In this document: in pieces, positions 55,925 through 63,920 of the stretch
Position numbering within the stretch: position 1 is the first letter of the stretch
Layout of the letters: every line of letters starts with the position of its first letter
Assembly (NCBI GenBank): GCA_030427635.1
Contig: JAUIBA010000019.1
Location: 23,138 to 87,137 of the forward strand
Direction: 5' to 3'
Source of the DNA: Bacteroidia bacterium
GTDB lineage: Bacteria > Bacteroidota > Bacteroidia > Chitinophagales > Chitinophagaceae
DNA: 64,000 nucleotides
Notes under the pieces: generated by a model
Told to the model about the DNA's origin: nothing
Databases searched by the model: none
What the model saw: only the letters and a program-made list of their open reading frames with translations
Made by a program: the position numbers and the translations under genes

Positions 55925-56164
55925 GTAAAAAGGCGCGCAATCTTTTAATCGGGTATTTTAAACCGTCTGTGTTTCACCACATTTACTAATATGATATTAT
56001 TTCGTTTCGTGTTTTTTTTAGATGAGGACATCAGTAGCGCTCACATGTTGTCTGTCGTTATAGTGCCAGGTTTGCCCGGGCTGTTGCAATGAATTTTATG
56101 CTTGTAAGCAATAGGTAGGGGTGGCGCTAACAACAGAATATTATCGTACCTTTATACCTTATAG

Positions 56165-56385
56165 CAAACCCTGTAACCTATGATCCCGTATATCTCTCAT
56201 ATAATAAAATATCCGCGAGCAATTTTTGTAACCTTTTTGAGCAATAAGTACCATTGTTTCTAGTCTCGATGATTTTATAAATAATTGATTTTCAATAAAA
56301 TGTGTGCAATTCTGGAATGGTATTGCCCGTAATGAAAAATAACTGCGCAATATTGTTTTTTCTCCACGCAACAAACTCTGTAACC
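56165..56385. repeat. imperfect 14-bp direct repeat flanking an AT-rich segment
   Basis: CAAACCCTGTAACC (56165-56178) and CAAACTCTGTAACC (56372-56385) differ at one base, and both continue toward ATG. The intervening DNA is AT-rich and has no gene. Confidence 0.45.
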
Positions 56386-56460
56386 ATGCCGGGGAGTGTC
56401 ACCATTAGCTGAGCATCAGAATGGTATTCTGCGGAAGCCTGAGGGAGCTTAGCACCACAC

Positions 56461-56468
56461 TATTTTTG
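56461..56468 (+). promoter_or_regulatory. -7 box of the T9SS cargo gene
   Basis: TATTTTTG, exact TAnnTTTG, about 90 nt upstream of ATG 56558. Confidence 0.45.
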
Positions 56469-56557
56469 TGCGCTATTTGCATTTTCACAGAAATAATTAC
56501 TATCATTGTAGGGTTTTTACAGTTTCTAACAAAACTAATCATATTAAATTGCCTTTT

Positions 56558-57844
56558 ATGAACAAAACAAAGCTACTCTTAACTCTTGCATTACCTGTTT
56601 TGATGGCTCAGGATACGCAGGCCCAGTCACGTCTTACAGCGGCCGCAAACAGCACGCACGATGGTGCGGAGTTCAAAGCTACAGACTCTACAGAATACAC
56701 TTATTACTCTTCAGTAAGAGGTGGCGATCTGAAGAATCAGATGAAGTTTGACAACGCTGTTAACTGGACATTCCTCGGTGATACACTCAATAACAACATG
56801 CGTTGGGTACAGGAGTTTGATGCTTCCAATAACCTCTCTACCCGTGTCTCTCAGGTATGGGATGCTATGGTTTCGTTCAGCTGGGTAAACCAGTTCAGGT
56901 ATCTCTACACTTATAACACTGCTGGCAATAAAGCCACAATGATTACACAACACTGGGATGGTACATCTGCATGGATAACCGACTCCAGGAATGTGTACAC
57001 ATATAATGCAGCTAATCAGCTTTCTTACGACCAGTTTCAGATATGGGATGGTGTAAGTGCTTATGTTCCTGCATCTCAGGTTACTTATTATTATGATGCT
57101 TCAGGCAACGTTATTAATGAAACCAGCAATGCTTTCGTTTCTTCTACGCCTGTATTCACTACTAAAGTTGACTATACGTACAATACAGCAAACAAAATGC
57201 TGACTGCTACTCATGCCAACTGGAATGGTGCCGGCTGGGATAACTCCGAAATGTACACCCATACATATGATACGGCTAACAGAACTACTTCTGACCTGTA
57301 TCAGGTTTATGACGGTACAGCTTTCGTAAACAGCACACTGAAGCTTTACAGTGATTTCACTGATGCAAATCCAATGACTGAAATTGACCAGACATGGGAC
57401 ACTGCCGGTATGGGTTCATGGAATGATATGTACAGGTTCACATATACATACAACACCCATGGTCAGATGACTTCATCAAACCGTCAGTCTAATGACATCA
57501 GCATCGGCTGGACAAATGCATCTGGCGATACTCATGCTAACTACTACTATGGTTCTTATGTAGCTTCAGTAAAGAATGTAAGCAACAATGCAGGTACTGC
57601 TGCTTTGTTCCCAGTTCCTGCTGAAAGCACAGTAAATGTAAACCTGAACTGGAATACTGCTCAGAGCAGCACCATCGTTGTTACTGACGTTATGGGTCGC
57701 GTAGTGCGCAGCATTAGCGTTCCTTATGGCGCTACTCAGTTCAGCAACTTCTCTGTAGCTGACCTTTCTAATGGTAACTACTTCGTTACTATCAAAGGTT
57801 CAGTAGAAGGCGCTATCGTTAAGCAGATAGTTGTAGCACACTAA
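56558..57844 (+). CDS. secreted repeat protein with T9SS type A sorting domain
   Basis: 428 residues from ATG 56558; the frame extends 30 codons upstream through the promoter region. Signal peptide MNKTKLLLTLALPVLMAQDT then QAQ. The passenger is a run of ~40-residue units with YTYNTAGNKAT, HWDGTSAW and YTYN cores, reminiscent of RHS/YD-like repeats. The CTD reads LFPVPAESTVNVNLN, then IVVTDVMGRVVRSISV and NYFVTIKG. Codon use is regular with many preferred codons, which suggests strong expression. Passenger function unknown; its style matches the interrupted gene at 49660-51129. Confidence 0.88.
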   Translation: MNKTKLLLTLALPVLMAQDTQAQSRLTAAANSTHDGAEFKATDSTEYTYYSSVRGGDLKNQMKFDNAVNWTFLGDTLNNNMRWVQEFDASNNLSTRVSQVWDAMVSFSWVNQFRYLYTYNTAGNKATMITQHWDGTSAWITDSRNVYTYNAANQLSYDQFQIWDGVSAYVPASQVTYYYDASGNVINETSNAFVSSTPVFTTKVDYTYNTANKMLTATHANWNGAGWDNSEMYTHTYDTANRTTSDLYQVYDGTAFVNSTLKLYSDFTDANPMTEIDQTWDTAGMGSWNDMYRFTYTYNTHGQMTSSNRQSNDISIGWTNASGDTHANYYYGSYVASVKNVSNNAGTAALFPVPAESTVNVNLNWNTAQSSTIVVTDVMGRVVRSISVPYGATQFSNFSVADLSNGNYFVTIKGSVEGAIVKQIVVAH

Positions 57845-57866
57845 TATAACAGGCAATTTTTAATAT

Positions 57867-57916
57867 AGGCTGCCTCCCGCTTCTGCCTCAGCAGATATGG
57901 GAGGCAGCCTTATTTA
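57867..57916 (+). terminator. terminator of the T9SS cargo gene
   Basis: AGGCTGCCTCCC (57867-57878) pairs perfectly with GGGAGGCAGCCT (57899-57910), followed by TATTTAT. Confidence 0.8.
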
Positions 57917-58002
57917 TGGGAGATGTTGTTGTTTTCTGATAGCGACTCTTCACTCGTATGTATATACGGTGTATCGTTTAGAGTGTGTAGATGTAATAAT
58001 GG

Positions 58003-58032
58003 TTGTGAGGGGAATGTTAAGATTTACATTTG
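58003..58032 (+). promoter_or_regulatory. promoter P1 of the ABC/HlyD/TolC operon
   Basis: TTG (58003-58005), a 19-nt spacer and TACATTTG (58025-58032) form a good -33/-7 pair. The start point would be near 58038, so the palindrome at 58057-58069 falls in the leader. A second -7-like TAATTTTG is at 58091-58098. Confidence 0.6.
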
Positions 58033-58056
58033 CAATAGTATTTTAATCTCGTTATA

Positions 58057-58087
58057 ATAGTAATACTATCTTTTAGGGGGTGTTTTG
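58057..58087 (+). promoter_or_regulatory. palindromic operator-like element of the export operon
   Basis: ATAGTAATACTAT (58057-58069) is a perfect 13-bp palindrome around a central A. The stretch 58057-58085 matches 63299-63327 at 24 of 29 positions, in the same orientation. It is a candidate binding site for the TetR regulator encoded at the operon's far end. Confidence 0.55.
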
Positions 58088-58114
58088 CTGTAATTTTGGC
58101 AAAAAATCAGCAGA

Positions 58115-59794
58115 ATGGCAGGTGAAAAAAAAGGAGTATTGTGGAAGTTCCTGGATGTATTGAGGCCGGAGAAACAGGACATTGTTTCCATATACTTCTA
58201 TGCTATACTCGGTGGGCTGGTGCAGCTTTCTTTGCCACTGGGCATTCAGTCCATTATCAGCTTTATGATGGGTGGTGCTATTTCTACCTCCCTGGTCTTA
58301 TTGATTATTCTGGTCATTTTGGGCGTATTCATTGCCGGTCTGCTCAATGTTAATCAGATGAAGCTTATTGAAAAGATTCAGCAGCAGCTGTTTGTACGTT
58401 ATTCTTTTCTTTATGCATACTCCATTCCCCGGTTCGACCTTCAGCATGTAGATAACTACTACTTACCTGAGCTGGTAAACCGGTTTTCCGATACCGTATC
58501 TCTTCAGAAAAGTGTGGCTAAACTACTGCTGGATGTGCCTACCGCTACGATACAGATATTATTCGGGCTGATACTCTTATCATTCTATCATCCGGTTTTC
58601 ATCTTCTTTAGCGTTGCGCTGGTGGTAGTACTGTTGCTGATACTCATTGCTACTGCCGACCGCGGTATGCAAACCAGCATAGAGGAGAGCAACTATAAGT
58701 ATAAGGTTATGGGGTATCTGGAGGAGCTGGCCCGTGCCATTGTCAACTTTAAGTTGCTGGGCAATACCACCCGTCACATGGTCAAAACTGATGGGTATGT
58801 AACAGGCTATCTTAACGCACGCACAGCACACTTCAGAATATTGCTGTTCCAGTACTGGACATTGATTGCATTCAAGACGCTCATTACAGCAGCTATGCTT
58901 ATTGTGGGTGCATTCCTGCTGGTAGGTCAGCAGCTCAATATAGGCCAGTTCATAGCAGCAGAGATAGTTATTCTCAGTGTCATAGGCTCTGTAGAGAAAC
59001 TGATAGTGAATCTGGAAAAAGTGTATGATGTAATGACCTCTGTAGAAAAGCTCACCAAGGTTACAGAAAAGCCACTGGAAGCTAACGGAGATGTTCAGTT
59101 CGTACCCTCAGGTAAAGGAATATCAGTACGCACACGCTCACTTACATTTGGTTATACTGAGAATGAGCAGGTACTGAAAGGTATCACTCTTGATATTGAA
59201 CCCGGGCAGCGCATCTGTATTACCGGTCCCAGCGGTGCGGGTAAATCTACTCTGCTTAAGTTGCTTTCAGGTCTTTATGGTTCCTTTACCGGTAACCTGC
59301 TGATGGATGAAATACCCCTGCGCAATTATGACCTTGCTTCCCTTCGCCGGAATATTGGCATCATGTTGCGCCGTCAGGACTTATTTCAGGGAACGCTTCG
59401 GGAAAATATCTGTCATGACGATGGAGAAGTATCATACCGACAGCTGGATAAGCTGTCTCGCCTTGTGGGACTTACAACTTTTATTGAGTCTTCTCCCTAT
59501 GGCTATGAGCGGCTTATAGGCCCTATGGGCCAGCGTCTTTCGGGCAAGGTAGTAAAGCAGATACTGCTGATGCGTGCCCTGTATGGTCAGCCCGGCATGC
59601 TCATACTGGAGAATCCCTGGCAGGGATTGAGTGAGGAGTGTGCAGCAGCCATAAAGCAGTACATCGCTACTGAGCTGCAGGATGTAACGGTAATTATCAG
59701 CACTAATGATGAGGAGTATGCAGCTACCTGCGATAAGACAGTGGTTATGGAAAATGGTACTATAAGCCAGATAACAGAGAGAAAACGAAAATAG
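58115..59794 (+). CDS. ABC exporter (membrane domain plus ATPase) with degenerate ATPase motifs
   Basis: 559 residues. An ABC type I exporter membrane domain (residues 20-310) with six helices, e.g. AILGGLVQLSLPLGIQSIIS and LLILIATADRG, is fused to an ATPase domain. Walker A GPSGAGKST (371-379) is intact. Other motifs are altered: signature LSGKV (475-479) where LSGGQ is usual, Walker B LILEN (496-500) with D-to-E and catalytic E-to-N, and the switch His replaced by Asn531 in STNDEEY. It lacks an N-terminal C39 peptidase domain. With the HlyD and TolC proteins it would form a type I secretion system. Start ATG 58115 follows a TAATTTTG box. Confidence 0.88.
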   Translation: MAGEKKGVLWKFLDVLRPEKQDIVSIYFYAILGGLVQLSLPLGIQSIISFMMGGAISTSLVLLIILVILGVFIAGLLNVNQMKLIEKIQQQLFVRYSFLYAYSIPRFDLQHVDNYYLPELVNRFSDTVSLQKSVAKLLLDVPTATIQILFGLILLSFYHPVFIFFSVALVVVLLLILIATADRGMQTSIEESNYKYKVMGYLEELARAIVNFKLLGNTTRHMVKTDGYVTGYLNARTAHFRILLFQYWTLIAFKTLITAAMLIVGAFLLVGQQLNIGQFIAAEIVILSVIGSVEKLIVNLEKVYDVMTSVEKLTKVTEKPLEANGDVQFVPSGKGISVRTRSLTFGYTENEQVLKGITLDIEPGQRICITGPSGAGKSTLLKLLSGLYGSFTGNLLMDEIPLRNYDLASLRRNIGIMLRRQDLFQGTLRENICHDDGEVSYRQLDKLSRLVGLTTFIESSPYGYERLIGPMGQRLSGKVVKQILLMRALYGQPGMLILENPWQGLSEECAAAIKQYIATELQDVTVIISTNDEEYAATCDKTVVMENGTISQITERKRK

Positions 59795-59796
59795 CC

Positions 59797-61149
59797 ATGA
59801 GAGATATACAAAGGACAATGGAAGAAAATAGTGCATCTGTCCCTTATAAGGCGTTTAAGGCAGTGTACTACATAGGCAAGGTCAGCCGCATACGCTATTG
59901 GCTTATAGGGATTCTTATCACTATCTGTATAGGGCTTATGCTGCCATGGACGCAGAATGTGCGCGCTATCGGTTCTGTAACTACGCTGTATCAGCAGGAC
60001 AGGCCACAGGAGTTAAACACGATCATTCCCGGTCGTATAGTGAAATGGTATGTCAAGGAAGGCGATTATGTAAAGAAAGGTGACACGTTGGTTGCCCTTG
60101 CCGAGGTGAAAGATGCCTATCTGGATACCGGCCTGATAAGCCGTACACGGGAGCAGATGATGGCCAAAATGAACTCTATAACAGCCTATAGTACTAAAGC
60201 AGGTGCAATGTCTGGTCAGGCAGAAGCATTGCGGCAGGCAAGAGACCTCAAGGTGCAGCAGTTGCAGAACAAGCTGGGCCAGTTGTCCTTAAAGCTACTG
60301 GGCGATAGCATGGATCTTGTAGCGGCAGAGAATGCATTCAACATAGCTGAGGAGCAGTACCGCAGGCAGCGCATTATGCGCGATAGTGGTCTGGCATCAC
60401 TGGTGCAGCTGGAGCAGCGCAATCAGAACTTTCAGATGGCGCAGGCTAAAAAAGTTAGTGCATCGGTTAAGCTCACCAATACCCGTACCGATATCGTAAA
60501 TACCCGTCTGGAGTTGAGTCAGGTGATGCAGGAGTATTCAGAGAAGATATATAAGTCTGTGGGAGATAAAGCATCAGCCGAAAGTGATGTTGCAGCAGGT
60601 AGGGGCGAGCTGGCAAAGCTGTCCAATCAGTATGCTAATTACATAGTACGTGCTAGTCAGTACTACATCCTTGCTCCGCAGGACGGGCAGGTAGTTCAGG
60701 CCAGTAAAGCCGGTATCAATGAGATGGTTAAGGAAGGCGATAAGATAGCTGAGATTGTGCCTGATAAAGTACATCTGGCAGTAGAAATGTTCGTGCGTCC
60801 GGTAGATATGCCATTGCTGGAGCCAGGGCAGAAGGTCCGCTTCATATTTGATGGTTTCCCTGCCATAGTGTTTAGTGGCTGGCCCAGTGCGTCATTCGGT
60901 ACTTTTGGTGGACATATTGTAGCCATAGAGAGTTCTGTAAGTGCCAACGGTAAGTTTCGTGTGCTGGTAGGTGAAGACTCCGTAGGCAAACGCTGGCCGG
61001 TAGAGCTCAAAATGGGTGCTGGTGCAAGGTCCATAGCACTGCTTAAAAATGTGCCGATATGGTATGAGCTGTGGCGGAATATAAATGGCTTCCCGCCCGA
61101 TTATTATAAAACTACAGGAGAAGGAGATGACAAGAAGAAAAAGAAATAG
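59797..61149 (+). CDS. HlyD family membrane fusion protein
   Basis: 450 residues. One N-terminal membrane helix (YWLIGILITICIGLMLPW), then a lipoyl/biotinyl half-motif (IIPGRIVKWYVKEGDYVKKG), a long coiled-coil hairpin (about residues 115-285, e.g. AEEQYRRQRIMRDSGLASLV), the second lipoyl half (ILAPQDGQVVQ) and a beta-barrel domain. It links the ABC exporter to TolC across the periplasm. It starts 2 nt after the ABC gene and overlaps tolC by 23 nt. Confidence 0.92.
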   Translation: MRDIQRTMEENSASVPYKAFKAVYYIGKVSRIRYWLIGILITICIGLMLPWTQNVRAIGSVTTLYQQDRPQELNTIIPGRIVKWYVKEGDYVKKGDTLVALAEVKDAYLDTGLISRTREQMMAKMNSITAYSTKAGAMSGQAEALRQARDLKVQQLQNKLGQLSLKLLGDSMDLVAAENAFNIAEEQYRRQRIMRDSGLASLVQLEQRNQNFQMAQAKKVSASVKLTNTRTDIVNTRLELSQVMQEYSEKIYKSVGDKASAESDVAAGRGELAKLSNQYANYIVRASQYYILAPQDGQVVQASKAGINEMVKEGDKIAEIVPDKVHLAVEMFVRPVDMPLLEPGQKVRFIFDGFPAIVFSGWPSASFGTFGGHIVAIESSVSANGKFRVLVGEDSVGKRWPVELKMGAGARSIALLKNVPIWYELWRNINGFPPDYYKTTGEGDDKKKKK

Positions 61150-62536
61150 CATAGTGCTGCTCTTGCTGCTCCTGTCAGTAGTGGTGCATGCCAGCCCTGT
61201 TAGCGACAGTAGCAAGAGCCTCAGTCCCGATGAGTTTGCTGCTATCGTGCGCCGGTTTCATCCGGTGGTGAGGCAGGCGGGGCTGCGCGTATCTGTGGCG
61301 GGTGCTGGTGTACAGGCAGCCCGTGGCGTTTTTGACCCCGCGCTCACATCAGCCGGCAGGCAAAAGACATTTGACGGCAAGCTTTATTACAGCTATTTCA
61401 ATACAGAGGTGAATGTGCCTACATGGTACGGGGTAGAGCTGAAAGCTGGTATAGAAGAGGTCTATGGCGATAGGGTAACCAGTGAGGCTACCCTGGGCAA
61501 AACAAGCTATGCCGGCATTAAGCTACCCGCTACGTCGCTCATATTTGACAAGCGCAGGGCGCAGTTGCGGCAGGCGCAGGAGATGTTTTCACTCTCTGAG
61601 GCCGAACGGAATCTTGCTGTTAATGACCTTATGTATGAGGCAATATCAGCTTACTGGTCGTGGGTAAAAGAGTTCTACACATGTCGGGTGTATAGTGATA
61701 TAGTTACTGTAAGCACACAGCGCCTGCGGCAGGTGAAAACAGAGTATGTGCAGGGCCTGCGGCCAGCCATTGATACTACTGAGGCTTTGGTACAGTTACA
61801 GTCGTTTCAGTTACAATATGAAGGGGCTCTCCGGGATTATCGTAATGCAGGCCTGCTGCTGGCTACCTATATGTGGCTGGAAGAAGGGGATGCCATACCG
61901 TGGGATGATGGTATCACACCATCGTCTGATGCTATTGAGCGGGAGATGAATATTGCTACAGTGGAAGATATGCTGGCACAGGCGGGTAACAGCCACCCTA
62001 AATTGCTGGCGCTGCAGCGCAAAATAAACATACTGAACATAGAGCGTAAGCTGAAGGTGCAGGAGCTGCTGCCCAAGCTCAGTTTTAATGCTAATGTACT
62101 GAGCAAGGGTTATGGTATGTCTAAACAGCCGGATGCTTATTTCCTGGAGCAGAACCACAAGGTAGGTTTTGACTTTTCTATGCCACTGTTTCTGCGGCAG
62201 TCCCGTGGGGCCTTGCGTGCATCAGTGTTCAAGATAGACCAGACAGAGAATGAATATTCGCTAGTAGCAAATCAGATATATAATAAGGTAAAGGCATCAT
62301 ATAATGACGTAGTTACTACCGGCAGGCAGATACAGATATCGGGGCAGATGCTCAGTAACTACCGCAGAATGCTGAATGGTGAGCAGATACGGTTCAACAA
62401 TGGGGAAAGTACCGTTTTCCTCATCAACTCCCGCGAAACAAAACTGCTGGAGGCAAGTATCAAGTTATATGACCTGCAGACAAAACTGCGTAAATATCAC
62501 GCAGGGTTGTTGTGGGCCACAGGTTCTTTGTATTAA
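61127..62536 (+). CDS. TolC family outer-membrane efflux protein
   Basis: 469 residues from ATG 61127, chosen because the signal peptide MTRRKRNSIVLLLLLLSVVV-HAS starts there and a purine-rich AAGGAG precedes it; the longer frame begins inside hlyD. TolC-type repeats are seen twice: coiled-coil segments AEAINLAVNDL-like SEAERNLAVNDLMYEAISAY and NEYSLVANQIYNKVKASYND. It is the outer-membrane channel of the tripartite exporter. Its stop overlaps the convergent tetR stop by 3-4 nt. Confidence 0.9.
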   Translation: MTRRKRNSIVLLLLLLSVVVHASPVSDSSKSLSPDEFAAIVRRFHPVVRQAGLRVSVAGAGVQAARGVFDPALTSAGRQKTFDGKLYYSYFNTEVNVPTWYGVELKAGIEEVYGDRVTSEATLGKTSYAGIKLPATSLIFDKRRAQLRQAQEMFSLSEAERNLAVNDLMYEAISAYWSWVKEFYTCRVYSDIVTVSTQRLRQVKTEYVQGLRPAIDTTEALVQLQSFQLQYEGALRDYRNAGLLLATYMWLEEGDAIPWDDGITPSSDAIEREMNIATVEDMLAQAGNSHPKLLALQRKINILNIERKLKVQELLPKLSFNANVLSKGYGMSKQPDAYFLEQNHKVGFDFSMPLFLRQSRGALRASVFKIDQTENEYSLVANQIYNKVKASYNDVVTTGRQIQISGQMLSNYRRMLNGEQIRFNNGESTVFLINSRETKLLEASIKLYDLQTKLRKYHAGLLWATGSLY

Positions 62537-63219
62537 TGGGGTTGGTTTGAATTCAGGGAGTTGAATATCAGTTGGCTCAGAAAACCTGAAAGGCGGTCAC
62601 ACTGATTCTCAGTGCCAAAGTCAGTCAGGCGGGGCAGGTTCTTGCTGAAGTACAATTGGTGATGGGCGGTTTCAATGAGTGTACTGGCCAGTGAGTGAGG
62701 ATACGGATAGGCAGGATTGTATTCAAGGAATATTTCTGCTATGCGGTGGCACAGGTCCTTATATGGCTTGAATATCATTGCCTTGTTATCTTCATGCACA
62801 TGCTTGGTCAGGTAGGCTTTGTTGCCCTCTGCTATGACTATTTTGTTCAGCACGTTTTTGTCCACATGTTCCAGTATGAACTGGTCTTTGGCCTCATGGG
62901 TAAGCATGCTGATGATAGTCTCAATTTTCAGGGAGACATTTGCCAGGTTATTGGTATGAAACATCACCTGATATTCCATCCATGTCCAGAACCATGTAGT
63001 GAGGTAGGTGAGCAGGCGGTGTTTATTTTCAAAGTAGCGGTAAATACTGGCTTCAGTAGTGCCTATGTCGGCAGCCAGCTTTTTGAAGGTAAACTCCTCA
63101 AATCCTATGCTATCTATCAGGGTAATACCATGCTTCAGGATATTCCTGCCTAGCTCAGAACTATCCGGGTCGCGCACGTATAGTGCCGGATTCATCTTTA
63201 TCTGCAAATGCAACTCCAT
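62533..63219 (-). CDS. TetR/AcrR family transcriptional regulator
   Basis: 228 residues. The N-terminal helix-turn-helix reads NILKHGITLIDSIGFEEFTF, then KKLAADIGTTEASIYRYFEN, the classic TetR recognition helix. The ligand-binding half is not recognisable by family. It is convergent with the exporter operon and overlaps tolC's stop, so it is the likely repressor of that operon. Its own promoter carries an 18-bp inverted repeat and the intergenic region carries the element shared with the exporter leader. Confidence 0.92.
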   Translation of the reverse strand: MELHLQIKMNPALYVRDPDSSELGRNILKHGITLIDSIGFEEFTFKKLAADIGTTEASIYRYFENKHRLLTYLTTWFWTWMEYQVMFHTNNLANVSLKIETIISMLTHEAKDQFILEHVDKNVLNKIVIAEGNKAYLTKHVHEDNKAMIFKPYKDLCHRIAEIFLEYNPAYPYPHSLASTLIETAHHQLYFSKNLPRLTDFGTENQCDRLSGFLSQLIFNSLNSNQPH

Positions 63220-63239
63220 GTATCCCCGTTACGTGATAG

Positions 63240-63269
63240 CAAATATATACTATATAATTGGAATTATAT
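63240..63269 (-). promoter_or_regulatory. tetR promoter with an 18-bp inverted repeat
   Basis: TATATTTG on the minus strand (63247-63240) is about 20 nt upstream of ATG 63219. Next to it, ATATAATT-GG-AATTATAT (63252-63269) is a perfect inverted repeat, a candidate autoregulatory operator. AT-rich palindromes also arise by chance, so this is tentative. Confidence 0.45.
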
Positions 63270-63297
63270 CATTTATTGTATAAATACACTCAATGAT

Positions 63298-63327
63298 GAT
63301 AGTATTACCATCTTTTAAGGCGTGGTT
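63298..63327 (+). promoter_or_regulatory. second copy of the operator-like element
   Basis: GATAGTATTACCATC (63298-63312) is a 15-bp near-palindrome (6 of 7 pairs). It continues as CTTTTAAGGCGTG, matching the exporter leader element at 58057-58085. It lies between the tetR and the 127-residue membrane-protein genes. Confidence 0.55.
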
Positions 63328-63476
63328 GTTATATTGAAGATAGCCATAGTGAAGCCTGAATACATAAAGCGATACAAGTATAAGAGGTAATAGAGCAACT
63401 CTTTATTCGCCAGGCTAGCGATACAACTTGTTACAATTTCCCGGATTTTATATTTTCATGGCCAATCTTAACTACT

Positions 63477-63860
63477 ATGACTAACAGAAACTACAGTACA
63501 CTACAACTCCTTATCACGCTCAATCATGTAGGTGCAGCATTAATGGGACTCAGTGTTATTCTCGTCCTGATGTCAGATTACGGACTGAACACCATGATTC
63601 CCCTTATGGCTATTTGCGCCATCTTTGGTCTTGCCTGTCTGGTGCAGGCACAGGTAATAAAGCTAATGCTGAATGCAGCGGGAGATGTAGAATCAATTGC
63701 GGCTACACAGCGGGAAAATGTGGCTGCTATCCGTCGCAATCTTGAAACTCAGACAAATCTGTTAACAGTTATGGCACAGCACCAGGGCGTCAGTAACAGT
63801 GTGCTGAATGAAGTCATAGCAGATGTAGGGCTTCAGCTGCCAGAGGATGCAGTAGCATAA
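63477..63860 (+). CDS. small two-helix membrane protein of unknown function
   Basis: 127 residues. Two hydrophobic segments (VGAALMGLSVILVLM and MIPLMAICAIFGLACLV) form a hairpin anchor, followed by a C-terminal helical, partly coiled-coil tail (ENVAAIRRNLETQTNLLTVM). No family recognised. A TTG-18-TATATTTT pair at 63428-63456 may be the promoter. It shares the intergenic region with tetR, so it may belong to the same regulon; that is inference. Confidence 0.65.
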   Translation: MTNRNYSTLQLLITLNHVGAALMGLSVILVLMSDYGLNTMIPLMAICAIFGLACLVQAQVIKLMLNAAGDVESIAATQRENVAAIRRNLETQTNLLTVMAQHQGVSNSVLNEVIADVGLQLPEDAVA

Positions 63861-63920
63861 TAAAGTAGGATAATAGCGGGTCAAGCTGAATAATTGGGGG
63901 AAGAGATATATCAGGCATAA

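Larger units (their letters stand above)
55885..56557. other. 673-bp region without a supported gene
   Basis: It contains the minus-strand -7 box of the RND gene at its left end, a near-repeat of 14 bp (56165-56178 and 56372-56385) around an AT-rich 190-bp stretch, and the promoter and leader of the T9SS gene at its right end. The short open frames inside show no homology or signal. No tRNA-like fold noticed. Confidence 0.6.

Noticed and set aside
56159..56374. 71-codon minus-strand frame in the large intergenic region
   Set aside because: No homology, no signal peptide, poor codon use and no upstream promoter box.
58115..59794. Reading the ABC exporter as a C39 peptidase (bacteriocin-type) transporter
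   Set aside because: No N-terminal peptidase domain is present; the protein begins directly with the membrane domain.
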